Shown: positions 1 to 6,642, counted from the first letter of the stretch. The stretch is 13,973 nt of DNA from Caryophanales bacterium UBA1744 (GCA_002314915.1 DCHU01000056.1:11917-25889); one strand, 5' to 3'. Program-made: numbers and translations. Notes: generated from the letters alone by a model not told the origin.

Positions 1-114
1 CAAAAATCTTTCAGTGAGTATGATTGCGTCGAAATCGACAAAGACTTCTCAAGGGCAAAAGGCGTGTTCTTTTACGAAGGCGGAGAAAGGGTGGATTTAT
101 CCTTATGCGTATAA
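1..114 (+). CDS. C-terminal end of an unidentified protein (5' partial)
   Basis: Reading from base 1 in the first frame gives 37 residues ending at TAA 112-114. The peptide is mixed and acidic (…VEIDKDFSRAKGVFFYEGG…), normal for a soluble protein tail. The other frame across this stretch gives an implausible run of Arg and Lys, which supports the first frame. The last 10 bases overlap the start of the next gene. That gene's ribosome-binding region (GGAGAAAGGGTGG, 82-94) lies inside this coding end, so the two are probably translationally coupled. The gene starts outside the window and its function cannot be assigned from this tail. Confidence 0.6.
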   Translation, partial: QKSFSEYDCVEIDKDFSRAKGVFFYEGGERVDLSLCV

Positions 115-374
115 ATAGGAAGATAGTGACATTAGTTGCTTCCGCCATTCTCTTAGCGGTTGCCATTTACACAGGATTGGTAACCGGGTTCACTCTAGCA
201 AAAGCGATCCCACAGCCTTATTTGGAAGCTGGCGTAACCCGTTATGACTTCTTTGGTTTTTATTTGCTTGCAATCATCTATGGGGCGGTTTGTTTAGTAT
301 CCTTTGGAGGATCAATTGCGTTGTTTATATCTTCAAAACCATTCCGTTCTCATTCGCCTAACGCTATGGATTAA
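105..374 (+). CDS. small membrane protein, function unknown
   Basis: An 89-residue protein with a short basic N-terminus (MRINRK) and two hydrophobic segments at about residues 7-31 and 48-77. It ends in a short polar tail, so a two-helix membrane protein is likely. I chose ATG 105 because purine-rich GGAGAAAGGGTGG lies 11-20 nt upstream. Starting earlier at TTG 24 would add 27 residues that are mostly Arg/Lys and are out-of-frame shadow of the upstream gene. The start overlaps the upstream stop by 10 nt, indicating an operon. No family is recognised and the name of the upstream partner is needed to guess a role. Confidence 0.6.
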   Translation: MRINRKIVTLVASAILLAVAIYTGLVTGFTLAKAIPQPYLEAGVTRYDFFGFYLLAIIYGAVCLVSFGGSIALFISSKPFRSHSPNAMD

Positions 375-447
375 CTCTCCAAATGTGTCCGCACGTAATA
401 GAAAGAACGCCTTTTGCGCTGTTTTTCCTTTCACTTTGTGAGTATTT

Positions 448-476
448 ATTCCTTTTTTAAACCGTTTCGATATAAT
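448..476 (+). promoter_or_regulatory. possible promoter of the YwaF-like gene
   Basis: A perfect TATAAT at 471-476 lies 36 nt before the ATG at 513. The sequence 17 nt upstream (about 448-453) is T-rich but matches TTGACA poorly, so only the -10 element is convincing. The rest of the 138-base gap (375-512) holds only a weak CGC/GCG hairpin with a T run near 408-426. Confidence 0.4.
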
Positions 477-512
477 TCAATCGTTAAGTAAATTACATAT
501 CGGAGCCATCAT

Positions 513-1304
513 ATGCCTAATCTCATCATTTGGTACATTATCTGCATAACCCTTATAACAGGACTAACCTTCTGCAGTGTTAAGTTTAAATTTTCAAACA
601 AGATTGTTTTTGGAATTATGGCCGGAGTTTCTTTCTTGTCAGAAATGACAAAGATCCTCACCCATATGGACCCAAACTATTACACAAGAGCAGACGGAAC
701 TGAGAAGTTCATGGGATACTTCCTCGCTCCTGCGGCATTGCCATTCCACCTCTGTTCAATCTTCATCTTCATCTTCTTCTACCTCGTCTTATCTAAGAAC
801 GAAGAGAACAAAAACTGGATACTTTCATTCATCGTTCCGGTTGGCATCATCGGCGGTGTCATGGGCGTTGCATTCGCCACAAGCGGAACTTCATTCACCG
901 ACCCATCCGCATATCAGTCATTTATCTATCATGCTGTAGTCACGTGGTTCTCACTTCACTTCATGATTACCAAGAAGGTCAATCTCGGACATAAGATTTA
1001 CATGAGAAACCTCCTGATGATGTTCATGCTTACCATTTGCCTCATTTGGGTTAACAGCATCCTTAGAATCAACGCAAAGCTTGAGGGCAGATACGTTAAC
1101 TTCATGTTCCTTGCCTATCCACCAATGGAAGGATTGCCTCTCTTGAATCTTAATCATGGATGGACAGCATACTTCTTCCATCTCCTATTTGTTGGATTCT
1201 TGCTCGTATCCATCGTTCACTCTCCATTCATCATCATGGAAAAACTTGGAAAGAAGAAACAACAAGAAATCGAAACATCAAACACTAGAGAATCCGTTGA
1301 GTAA
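513..1304 (+). CDS. YwaF/TIGR02206-like integral membrane protein
   Basis: 263 residues, almost entirely hydrophobic, with about seven membrane-spanning segments (near residues 4-22, 31-48, 72-93, 102-120, 137-152, 163-183 and 219-242). A cytoplasmic-type basic tail follows (KLGKKKQQ). The LPFHLCS sequence at 76-82 and the later histidines (H140, H215) resemble the TIGR02206/YwaF family, whose role is not established. GGAG at 501-504 sits 8 nt before ATG 513 and fixes the start. The gene stands alone: it has a TATAAT upstream, and its stop codon lies within the loop of its own terminator. The family assignment rests on remembered motifs and topology, not on an alignment. Confidence 0.65.
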   Translation: MPNLIIWYIICITLITGLTFCSVKFKFSNKIVFGIMAGVSFLSEMTKILTHMDPNYYTRADGTEKFMGYFLAPAALPFHLCSIFIFIFFYLVLSKNEENKNWILSFIVPVGIIGGVMGVAFATSGTSFTDPSAYQSFIYHAVVTWFSLHFMITKKVNLGHKIYMRNLLMMFMLTICLIWVNSILRINAKLEGRYVNFMFLAYPPMEGLPLLNLNHGWTAYFFHLLFVGFLLVSIVHSPFIIMEKLGKKKQQEIETSNTRESVE

Positions 1305-1319
1305 ACGGGTTCTTTTTTT
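1290..1319 (+). terminator. intrinsic terminator containing a stop codon
   Basis: A 9-bp stem pairs 1290-1298 with 1304-1312, with one G-U pair and a 5-nt loop. It is followed by seven T (1313-1319). The TAA stop of the membrane-protein gene (1302-1304) spans the loop and the first base of the 3' arm. Confidence 0.85.
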
Positions 1320-1330
1320 GAGCGAATCTC

Positions 1331-1358
1331 TTGATATATAAAACGAATGAAATAAAAT
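1331..1358 (+). promoter_or_regulatory. sigma-70-type promoter of the flavodiiron gene
   Basis: TTGATA (1331-1336) and TAAAAT (1353-1358) are separated by 16 bp, and each matches the consensus at 5 of 6 positions. The predicted start near 1365 leaves a short leader that carries GGAGG at 1368-1372. Confidence 0.7.
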
Positions 1359-1378
1359 AACGAAAACGGAGGATTCCT

Positions 1379-2533
1379 ATGGAAAACATTACTAAAGACA
1401 TTATCTATGTAGGCGTTAACGATCATCAGGTCGATTTATTTGAGGGACAGTATATCGTCCCAAACGGAATGGCATATAACTCTTATGTCATCATGGACGA
1501 GAAAATCGCCATTATGGACTCAGTTGACAAGAACTTCGGGGAAGAATGGCTTGCGAACGTCGAAAAGGCTTTAAACGGCAGAAAACCTGACTATTTAGTC
1601 ATTCAGCACATGGAGCCTGACCACTCTGCGAATATCATGACTCTCGTAGAGAAGTATCCAGACGTCACACTCGTTGGAAACGCTAAGACATTCGTCATGT
1701 TCAATCAGTTCTTCCACACTGATGTCGCTAATAAACTCGTCGTTAAAGAAAAGGACACTCTTTCCTTAGGAAACCACACATTGACATTCGTCATGGCCCC
1801 AATGGTTCACTGGCCAGAGGTTATGGTTACATATGATTCAACCGATAAGGTTTTATTCTCCGCTGACGGATTCGGTAAGTTCGGCGCTCTTGATGTAGAG
1901 GAAGAATGGGCATGCGAAGCTAGAAGATATTACTTCGGCATCGTTGGTAAATATGGCGCTCCAACTCAGGCACTTCTTAAGAAGGCGGCAACACTCGATA
2001 TTCAGATTATCTGCCCTCTCCACGGACCAATCCTCAAAGAAAACCTTGGCTACTATCTTGGCTTATATAACACCTGGTCATCATACCAGTCGGAAGTCAA
2101 TGGAGTCGCAGTGTTCTACACATCTGTCTATGGCAATACAAAAGCCGCTGCAGAGCTCCTTGAAGAAACACTCAAGGCAAAAGGCTGTCCAAAGACCACT
2201 TTAGTGGACCTTGCAAGAGAAGACATCGCAGAGTCGGTCGAAGACGCATTCAAGTATTCAAAGATCGTTCTCGCAACAACCACATATGATGGTGGCATAT
2301 TCCCTGTCATGAATGACTTCATCAATCGTTTGGTTGAAAGAGGATATCAGAACAAGACAATCGGATTCATCGAGAACGGAACATGGGCTCCACTTGCGGC
2401 AAAGGTAATGAAAGACAAGTTCGCTTCCTCAAAGAATATCATCATTGCAGAGCCAACAGTCAGAATCCTCTCTTCGATGACAGATGAGAATAGAGAACAG
2501 ATTAATTCCTTAGCAGTAGAACTTGTTAAATAA
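1379..2533 (+). CDS. fprA: FprA-family flavodiiron protein (A-type flavoprotein)
   Basis: 384 residues in the class A flavodiiron arrangement. A metallo-beta-lactamase-like domain (about 1-235) carries the di-iron site and a flavodoxin domain (about 242-384) binds FMN. Every expected iron-ligand position is visible: H77, E79, D81 and H82 in HMEPDHS, H144 in VHWPE, D163 in SADGF and H215 in CPLHGP. The FMN phosphate loop is YTSVYGNT at 247-254. There is no rubredoxin or flavin-reductase extension, so electrons must come from separate proteins. The family reduces O2 to water, and some members reduce NO to N2O, in the cytoplasm of anaerobes. Sequence alone does not settle the substrate. GGAGG at 1368-1372 with 6-nt spacing fixes the start. 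Confidence 0.95.
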   Translation: MENITKDIIYVGVNDHQVDLFEGQYIVPNGMAYNSYVIMDEKIAIMDSVDKNFGEEWLANVEKALNGRKPDYLVIQHMEPDHSANIMTLVEKYPDVTLVGNAKTFVMFNQFFHTDVANKLVVKEKDTLSLGNHTLTFVMAPMVHWPEVMVTYDSTDKVLFSADGFGKFGALDVEEEWACEARRYYFGIVGKYGAPTQALLKKAATLDIQIICPLHGPILKENLGYYLGLYNTWSSYQSEVNGVAVFYTSVYGNTKAAAELLEETLKAKGCPKTTLVDLAREDIAESVEDAFKYSKIVLATTTYDGGIFPVMNDFINRLVERGYQNKTIGFIENGTWAPLAAKVMKDKFASSKNIIIAEPTVRILSSMTDENREQINSLAVELVK

Positions 2534-2541
2534 GAATAATT

Positions 2542-2571
2542 AGCCTAGCGTATAATTGACCTAGGCTTTTT
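2542..2571 (+). terminator. terminator with a -10-like loop
   Basis: A 7-bp stem pairs AGCCTAG (2542-2548) with CTAGGCT (2561-2567), followed by a T run to 2571. The 12-nt loop contains a perfect TATAAT (2551-2556), which could serve as the -10 element of the gene starting at 2574. Confidence 0.7.
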
Positions 2572-2573
2572 AT

Positions 2574-3083
2574 ATGGAAATTGGATCAAAAATCATCATC
2601 ATAGGCTGTTGTGGCAGCGGAAAATCATACTTTGCAAGACAATTGCATGAAGTAACGGGTATCCCTCTTTTCTATCTTGATTGCATGTTTTGGAAACCTG
2701 GATGGGTTGAAACTGAGCGAGAAGAATTCATTAAGAAACAACAGGATGTAATCAATGGAGAGTCATGGATAATAGATGGAAACTATCGTGCGACATTAGA
2801 GCTGCGTTTTGCCGCGGCAGACACTGTGTTCTTCCTCGATATGCCTGAAGAGCTTTGTATTCAATCCGAATCTCTCAGGAGAGGAACCAAAAGGGATGAC
2901 CTCCCAAGCTATCTCGAGGAGAAATACGATCCGGAGTTCATCAATTTCATTAAGGGTTTCAAGGATAGAGGAAGGCCAATAATCCTTTCATTGATCGAGA
3001 AGTATAAAGATAAGCAAATAATTATCTTCAAGAGCCGTGAAGAAAAAGAAGAGTATTTAAAGACACTAAGGGAATCGATGTGA
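2574..3083 (+). CDS. P-loop kinase-like protein (FlaR/adenylate-kinase-like)
   Basis: 169 residues. The N-terminal strand leads into a Walker A motif, GCCGSGKS (residues 11-18). It is followed by YLDCMFWKPGW (34-44), WIIDGNYRAT (65-74) and a Walker B-like strand FFLDMPEE (86-93). This pattern is typical of the small ATPases annotated as DNA topology modulation protein FlaR or adenylate-kinase-like. It probably binds ATP and may phosphorylate a small molecule, but the substrate is unknown. No Shine-Dalgarno site precedes ATG 2574, which lies only 3 nt after the upstream terminator's T run. No other in-frame start is available because TAG closes the frame at 2562. It overlaps the next gene by 4 nt (GTGA), so the two form one translational unit. 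Confidence 0.8.
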   Translation: MEIGSKIIIIGCCGSGKSYFARQLHEVTGIPLFYLDCMFWKPGWVETEREEFIKKQQDVINGESWIIDGNYRATLELRFAAADTVFFLDMPEELCIQSESLRRGTKRDDLPSYLEEKYDPEFINFIKGFKDRGRPIILSLIEKYKDKQIIIFKSREEKEEYLKTLRESM

Positions 3084-3514
3084 AATATACAAAACTAGAT
3101 GAGAACAACATTATTTCGGTTGTTGAAAAATACGTTGAGTACTACAACTCTGAAGGTGGCGTATGGACAATAGAAAAAGCAACCAGAAGAATCCGACAAA
3201 TCGTGACAATGCAGGATTCTGAATCTTTTGTTCAAACTTCAGAAAATGGTCAAATAACTGGCTTTTTGATGGGTTATTACAAGCAGTTTGATGATATTTT
3301 GCTTTATTACCTTGAAGAAATAGTGGTTTTTAAAGAGTTCCAAAATAAAGGGTATGGCACCGAGATGATGGAACATCTTGAAACTATCGTTAAAGCGAAC
3401 GATGCCGAACACATCGAACTCATCTGTCTCAACGATCGGATGCATAATCACTTTTACGAGAAGTCAGGATACACCGCATCAAAGAACGTCTTCCTTATGG
3501 GCAAACATTTCTAG
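3080..3514 (+). CDS. GNAT-family N-acetyltransferase
   Basis: 144 residues with the GNAT fold signature. A beta-strand EEIVVF (79-84) precedes the acetyl-CoA pyrophosphate loop QNKGYG (88-93), and the late helix-strand FYEKSGY lies at 125-131. The acceptor substrate is unknown. I chose GTG 3080 because it overlaps the previous gene's TGA in a GTGA junction and has AAGGGA about 7 nt upstream. Co-translation with the P-loop protein suggests a shared small-molecule or resistance-type role, but this is inference. The TAG stop is part of the terminator stem. Confidence 0.85.
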   Translation: MKYTKLDENNIISVVEKYVEYYNSEGGVWTIEKATRRIRQIVTMQDSESFVQTSENGQITGFLMGYYKQFDDILLYYLEEIVVFKEFQNKGYGTEMMEHLETIVKANDAEHIELICLNDRMHNHFYEKSGYTASKNVFLMGKHF

Positions 3515-3538
3515 GGCAAACTTGCCCTTTTCTTTTTC
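3513..3538 (+). terminator. intrinsic terminator overlapping a stop codon
   Basis: AGGGCA (3513-3518) pairs with TGCCCT (3523-3528) around an AACT loop, followed by TTTCTTTTT. The stop codon TAG (3512-3514) contributes its last two bases to the stem. Confidence 0.75.
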
Positions 3539-3546
3539 ATAAAGGG

Positions 3547-3555
3547 TGGCACAAT
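3547..3555 (+). promoter_or_regulatory. extended -10 element directly before the hydrolase gene
   Basis: TG-G-CACAAT (3547-3555) matches an extended -10 in the TG and in 4 of 6 hexamer positions. Only 6 nt separate it from ATG 3562, so the predicted transcript would begin at the ATG. GGGTGG lies 12 nt before the ATG, which is far for a ribosome-binding site. Confidence 0.45.
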
Positions 3556-3561
3556 AAACGC

Positions 3562-4506
3562 ATGACAGGTTTATATATTGCTTTAGGTGTCATCGGATTA
3601 CTCGTTGTAGCGTTCTTTGTTATTACCTATGTCATCTATCGTATGGCTTTCTACAATGACATGAAGAAACATCCAAGTTGGGAGCCAATGGGTAGTCATT
3701 CTCATAAGAGATGGCAGAATGAAGCGGCAGCAATGATTGAGGATGCGCGCCAGATTGAGCACCAGGAAGACATATTCATCAAATCTTTTGATGGTTGCAA
3801 GTTGCATGCGGCGCTATACATGTCGGAAGTGAACACCAATACATTCGCGATTGAGTGTCACGGATATAAGGATCCTGCCGTCAAAGACTTCTGTGGCGGA
3901 CTCGGACTCGCCTTGTCCAAAAATCAGAACGTTCTCCTTATCGACCATAGAGGGCATGGTCAAAGTGGAGGCAGAACCATCGCGTTTGGAATTAAAGAAA
4001 GATATGACGTCTTAGCCTGGATTGATTATCTAAATAAACGCTTCAACAATCCAAAGATTCTTTTGTACGGAATCTCGATGGGAGCGGCAACGGTAATGCT
4101 CGCCAGTGGGCTTGATTTACCAGAAAATGTGCTTGGAATCGTAGCGGATTGTGGTTATTCCTCAGCAAAAGAGGAAGTTTTGTACACTTCCGATAAGATG
4201 GGCATCAATAGAAAACTTGCTTATCCGGCTTTGTTTACGGGCGCTTTGATATATGGTCATTTTGACCTTAGAAAAGGCGAGGTTATAGAAGCGGTTAAGA
4301 AAACAACAAAGCCAATTCTTATTATCCACGGAACGGAAGATACAACCGTCCCATTTAAGTGCGCTGAAGATCTATACCACGCTAATGAGGAGAAGATAAC
4401 GCTTGTTCCTTTCGTTGGAGCGCCACACGGCTATTCATGGATGTTAGATACGCGCAAGTACATTAACACTATTGATGAGTTCTATAAAAAGAACGGAATT
4501 GAATAG
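3562..4506 (+). CDS. membrane-anchored alpha/beta hydrolase
   Basis: 314 residues. An N-terminal transmembrane segment (about 4-27) is followed by an alpha/beta-hydrolase domain. The expected catalytic set is visible: the nucleophile elbow GISMG at 170-174 (S172), the acid D260 in HGTEDTTVP, and H289 in GAPHG. CHGYKD (99-104) and DHRGHGQSGGR (128-138) are the usual oxyanion-side and early loop motifs. The protein is probably an esterase, lipase or peptidase-like hydrolase tethered to the membrane, similar to YfkD/Bem46-type proteins. The substrate cannot be told from sequence. tRNA-Arg(CCU) begins 34 nt after the stop with no terminator between them. Confidence 0.85.
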   Translation: MTGLYIALGVIGLLVVAFFVITYVIYRMAFYNDMKKHPSWEPMGSHSHKRWQNEAAAMIEDARQIEHQEDIFIKSFDGCKLHAALYMSEVNTNTFAIECHGYKDPAVKDFCGGLGLALSKNQNVLLIDHRGHGQSGGRTIAFGIKERYDVLAWIDYLNKRFNNPKILLYGISMGAATVMLASGLDLPENVLGIVADCGYSSAKEEVLYTSDKMGINRKLAYPALFTGALIYGHFDLRKGEVIEAVKKTTKPILIIHGTEDTTVPFKCAEDLYHANEEKITLVPFVGAPHGYSWMLDTRKYINTIDEFYKKNGIE

Positions 4507-4522
4507 AAGAAAATAAATAGAG

Positions 4523-4531
4523 TGGTAATAT
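4523..4531 (+). promoter_or_regulatory. extended -10 element of tRNA-Arg(CCU)
   Basis: TG-G-TAATAT ends 9 nt before the tRNA 5' end, giving a predicted transcription start near 4538. No convincing -35 hexamer is present, as is usual for extended -10 promoters. Confidence 0.5.
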
Positions 4532-4540
4532 ATTGCTACT

Positions 4541-4617
4541 GCTTCCGTAGCTCAGTTGGATAGAGCACTTCCCTCCTAAGGAAGGGGTCAACCGTTCGAA
4601 TCGGCTCGGGAGCGCCA
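4541..4617 (+). tRNA. tRNA-Arg(CCU)
   Basis: A 77-nt cloverleaf with encoded CCA. The acceptor stem pairs GCTTCCG with CGGGAGC, the D stem GCTC with GAGC, and the anticodon stem CTTCC with GGAAG. The anticodon loop CTCCTAA gives CCT at 4575-4577, and the T loop is TTCGAAT. The T stem AACCG/CGGCT has one A-C opposition (A50-C64). It reads AGG codons. Confidence 0.95.
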
Positions 4618-4624
4618 TGAGAAC

Positions 4625-4662
4625 AAAACAGGATCAATTCAACCGGTCCTGTTTTTTATTTT
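4625..4662 (+). terminator. intrinsic terminator after tRNA-Arg(CCU)
   Basis: AAAACAGGA (4625-4633) pairs with TCCTGTTTT (4647-4655) in a 9-bp stem with a 13-nt loop, followed by a T-rich tail. Confidence 0.85.
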
Positions 4663-4699
4663 CACAATTAGTGTGTCTTTTGTATTTATTCGGCGTAAT

Positions 4700-4714
4700 A
4701 AGAATCGTATTCTT
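4700..4714 (+). repeat. short inverted repeat upstream of a GNAT gene
   Basis: AAGAAT-CGT-ATTCTT is a perfect 6-bp inverted repeat about 20 nt before ATG 4735. It overlaps a weak -10-like TATTCT (4708-4713). It could be an operator, but it is short and may be chance in AT-rich DNA. Confidence 0.3.
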
Positions 4715-4734
4715 TAAAAGAAGTAGGTTGTTTC

Positions 4735-5223
4735 ATGGAATTTGTATTTGAAGAACTGAGTTTTGGAAACCTAGAGTCCGCAAGAAGAATTGATAGAAGC
4801 GATATTCCCGTTTCTTTTGTCGGTTCCATTGATACTTTAATGGATATCACTCAATACGGTGTAGAGCACAATTGTATCGGCCATACGTTTTTAGTCCGCC
4901 TCGGGGACGAATACATTGCGTATTTGCTGTTGGGGGAAGCTTTGGAGTGGGATACAGACCCTGAAGAGATGAAGAAGGAACCGTTTTATCGACTGATGGG
5001 CTTCGTTGTTGATAAAAAATACCGCAGCAAGGGATATGGTGGATTGATATTAGAAAAAGCGATAGAAATCGTATATCAAGACTTTGGAATTAGATCAGTT
5101 GCCCTAGGCTGTCATAAAGAAAATATTAGAGCGGCTTCATTTTATAAAAAGCATCAATTCCAACCTACTGGTAAGTATGAAGGCGATGACGAATATTATC
5201 TAAGAATCATCAACGATAAATAG
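4735..5223 (+). CDS. GNAT-family N-acetyltransferase
   Basis: 162 residues. The core strand LMGFVVDKKYR (87-97) runs into the acetyl-CoA loop RSKGYG (97-102), and the late motif NIRAASFYKKHQF (130-142) completes a typical GNAT domain. The N-terminal part has the usual short helix and strand that shape the acceptor site. The acceptor is unknown. A modest AGTAGG lies 8 nt before ATG 4735. The gene is monocistronic, bounded by the tRNA-Arg terminator upstream and its own terminator downstream, whose stem includes part of the TAG stop. Confidence 0.85.
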   Translation: MEFVFEELSFGNLESARRIDRSDIPVSFVGSIDTLMDITQYGVEHNCIGHTFLVRLGDEYIAYLLLGEALEWDTDPEEMKKEPFYRLMGFVVDKKYRSKGYGGLILEKAIEIVYQDFGIRSVALGCHKENIRAASFYKKHQFQPTGKYEGDDEYYLRIINDK

Positions 5224-5250
5224 GCCTAAACAAGGCCTTTTTATTTTTTT
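5222..5250 (+). terminator. intrinsic terminator overlapping a stop codon
   Basis: Two copies of the self-complementary AGGCCT (5222-5227 and 5233-5238) form a 6-bp stem with an AAACA loop, followed by a long T-rich tail. The last two bases of the TAG stop (5221-5223) lie in the stem. Confidence 0.8.
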
Positions 5251-5320
5251 AAATGCATGTTGAAAAATGGAATTAATGAGTTTATAAAAATATCGATGAA
5301 ATCATCACTTTCTCAAAAAT

Positions 5321-5366
5321 GCAACCAATAGTTGCGTAATTGAAAAGCAGAGTTGGTAGTCGCAAC
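5321..5366 (+). promoter_or_regulatory. clustered GCAAC/GTTGC repeats, possible XRE operator
   Basis: GCAAC (5321-5325) and GTTGC (5331-5335) form an inverted repeat with 5-nt spacing. A further inverted copy, CGCAAC (5361-5366), lies downstream. A -10-like TATATT follows at 5384-5389, and the small gene and XRE regulator start at 5414. Spaced half-sites before an autoregulated XRE operon are plausible. The rest of the 190-base gap (5224-5413) shows only AT-rich sequence. Confidence 0.35.
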
Positions 5367-5413
5367 CGAACCCCTGACCGTACTATATTGCCAGTTCGAA
5401 AGGAGCTTAGGTT

Positions 5414-5542
5414 ATGAACCAAATTGAAATGAGATTATTTAGAGGAATTGAGCGCTCACAATCCTCAGAAAGACGTATTGAGCAGATTAAAGAAACAATT
5501 AGAAATATAGAAAACGCACAGGTAAGAAAAGGAGGAAGATAA
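5414..5542 (+). CDS. 42-residue small protein coupled to an XRE regulator
   Basis: A short reading frame of 42 codons ending in TAA (5540-5542), one base before the XRE gene's ATG. A consensus AAAGGAG (5399-5405) with 8-nt spacing precedes it. This is one of the best ribosome-binding sites in the window and the main reason to believe the gene. The peptide is charged and probably helical (heptad-like I/L spacing, …RRIEQIKETIRNIENAQ…), with no membrane segment. The ribosome-binding site of the XRE gene lies within its last codons (AGGAGG, 5530-5535), so translation is probably coupled. It may be a partner or antagonist of the regulator, or a translated leader. I recognise no family. Confidence 0.6.
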   Translation: MNQIEMRLFRGIERSQSSERRIEQIKETIRNIENAQVRKGGR

Positions 5543-5543
5543 C

Positions 5544-6413
5544 ATGAACATCGAAATAGCGAATCGTTTAGTCCAACTAAGAAAGAAATGCGGTTACTCG
5601 CAGGAAGAACTCGCAGGTAAGCTAGGATTATCAAGACAGTCAGTATCCAAATGGGAAAGAGCGGAAGCTTCTCCTGATACAGACAACTTAATTGAACTCG
5701 CAAGACTCTACAACGTGTCCTTAGATGACCTTCTCAATCCAGATGTTAATTTGGATGACGTCATCAACAAGGCAGAGAAGAATCCAAACGAAGGATCAGA
5801 CGTTAACGACGTCCCACACGAAAACGAAGAAAATGCTGGAGAAACTACTTCAAACGATGAAAAAGAAAGCAAATCAAAGGTGAATATTGGAAGCGATGGC
5901 ATCCACATCGATGATGGTGATGATTCTGTTCATATCGATGGGAAAGGCATTCATATTGTGGAAAATGGCGAAGAAAAACACTTCACCGGAGAAGATATCA
6001 AACGCAAATTCAAACGCGAGGAACATATTGGAGAAGAAATTGCGACCGCAGTGTTTGGAACGCTTGTTATCATCGGATACTTGCTATTTGGATTCCTTTA
6101 TCCTGATCATGAATTCGCATGGAGCGTTGGATGGACGGCAATTCTTCTCATCCCTGTCTTCGGATCAATATTCAAATGCGCAAGAAAACACAGAGTCAGC
6201 AGATTCGCATATCCAATTCTTGTAACAGCAGTCTATTGCTTTGTCGGAATTACATTTGGATTGTGGCACCCACTCTGGGTCTTGTTCTTAACAATCCCAG
6301 TATTCTATGGACTTGCAGCGCCATTTGATAAGTTACTTAAGAGAAAATACTCATCCAATGATGATGACGATAACGTTGTAATTGATGTCAAGGGCGTCGA
6401 ATCCGATGACTAA
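5544..6413 (+). CDS. membrane-bound XRE-family regulator
   Basis: 289 residues. The N-terminal Cro/C1-type helix-turn-helix (about 5-60, with YSQEELAGKLGLSRQSVSKWE typical of Firmicutes XRE proteins) should bind DNA. An acidic linker (66-112) leads to a short repeat region at 117-143 built on GIHI/SVHI/GIHI steps. About four transmembrane segments follow (166-186, 191-210, 219-240, 243-261), then an acidic tail (DDDD…). This is a regulator tethered to the membrane, suited to envelope or adhesion-related sensing, but its targets are unknown. AGGAGG with 8-nt spacing fixes the start. It is co-transcribed with the 42-residue protein, and GCAAC/GTTGC repeats upstream may be its operator. Confidence 0.85.
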   Translation: MNIEIANRLVQLRKKCGYSQEELAGKLGLSRQSVSKWERAEASPDTDNLIELARLYNVSLDDLLNPDVNLDDVINKAEKNPNEGSDVNDVPHENEENAGETTSNDEKESKSKVNIGSDGIHIDDGDDSVHIDGKGIHIVENGEEKHFTGEDIKRKFKREEHIGEEIATAVFGTLVIIGYLLFGFLYPDHEFAWSVGWTAILLIPVFGSIFKCARKHRVSRFAYPILVTAVYCFVGITFGLWHPLWVLFLTIPVFYGLAAPFDKLLKRKYSSNDDDDNVVIDVKGVESDD

Positions 6414-6418
6414 TATTA

Positions 6419-6447
6419 TTGACAACGAGCTATGCCACTAGTATCGT
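6419..6447 (+). promoter_or_regulatory. promoter of tRNA-Ala(GGC)
   Basis: A perfect TTGACA (6419-6424) lies 17 bp before TATCGT (6442-6447, 4 of 6 matches). It begins 5 nt after the XRE stop codon. The predicted start near 6454 falls inside a palindrome. Confidence 0.55.
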
Positions 6448-6476
6448 AATTCATGCACTTAAGTGCAGAATACGAT
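6443..6476 (+). repeat. long imperfect palindrome before tRNA-Ala
   Basis: A 14-nt perfect palindrome, TGCACTTAAGTGCA (6454-6467), is extended on both sides by ATCGT-A-ATTC and GAATACGAT. This gives 16 pairs interrupted by two unpaired A residues (6448 and 6453). Only TTT follows, so it is a poor terminator. It overlaps the likely -10 element and start site of the tRNA, so an operator or a 5'-leader hairpin is possible. Confidence 0.6.
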
Positions 6477-6478
6477 TT

Positions 6479-6554
6479 GGGGCATTAGCTCAGTTGGGAG
6501 AGCACCTCCATGGCATGGAGGGGGTCATCGGTTCGAGCCCGACATGCTCCACCA
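6479..6554 (+). tRNA. tRNA-Ala(GGC)
   Basis: A 76-nt cloverleaf with encoded CCA. The acceptor stem GGGGCAT/ATGCTCC has one G-U pair. The D stem is GCTC/GAGC and the anticodon stem CCTCC/GGAGG. The loop ATGGCAT gives anticodon GGC (6512-6514), and the T loop is TTCGAGC. The T stem ATCGG/CCGAC has one A-C opposition (A49-C65). It reads GCC and GCU. Confidence 0.95.
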
Positions 6555-6565
6555 TGTCGGTTCCT

Positions 6566-6598
6566 AAACCCTCGTTCGAGGGTTTTATTTTTTATTCT
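6566..6598 (+). terminator. intrinsic terminator after tRNA-Ala
   Basis: AAACCCTC (6566-6573) pairs with GAGGGTTT (6578-6585) around a GTTC loop, followed by TATTTTTTATT. Confidence 0.9.
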
Positions 6599-6613
6599 TT
6601 GCGTGCGTGAGGC

Positions 6614-6642
6614 TTGATAAAAGTGAAATATACTTTTATATT
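6614..6642 (+). promoter_or_regulatory. promoter of the GH3 gene
   Basis: TTGATA (6614-6619) and TATATT (6637-6642) each match consensus at 5 of 6 positions and are 17 bp apart. The predicted start near 6649 gives a leader of about 13 nt with only weak GAGA as a ribosome-binding site. Confidence 0.65.

Noticed and set aside
24..104. An Arg/Lys-rich N-terminal extension of the small membrane protein starting at TTG 24
   Set aside because: It is the shifted frame of the upstream partial gene, and a purine-rich ribosome-binding region supports ATG 105 instead.
2574..3083. Possible use of TGA as Trp, as in mollicutes
   Set aside because: TGA works as the stop of the P-loop gene at 3081-3083, and Trp is TGG throughout.
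5257..5331. A 24-codon frame starting at ATG 5257
   Set aside because: It has no Shine-Dalgarno site or near -10 element and lies in AT-rich DNA directly after a terminator.
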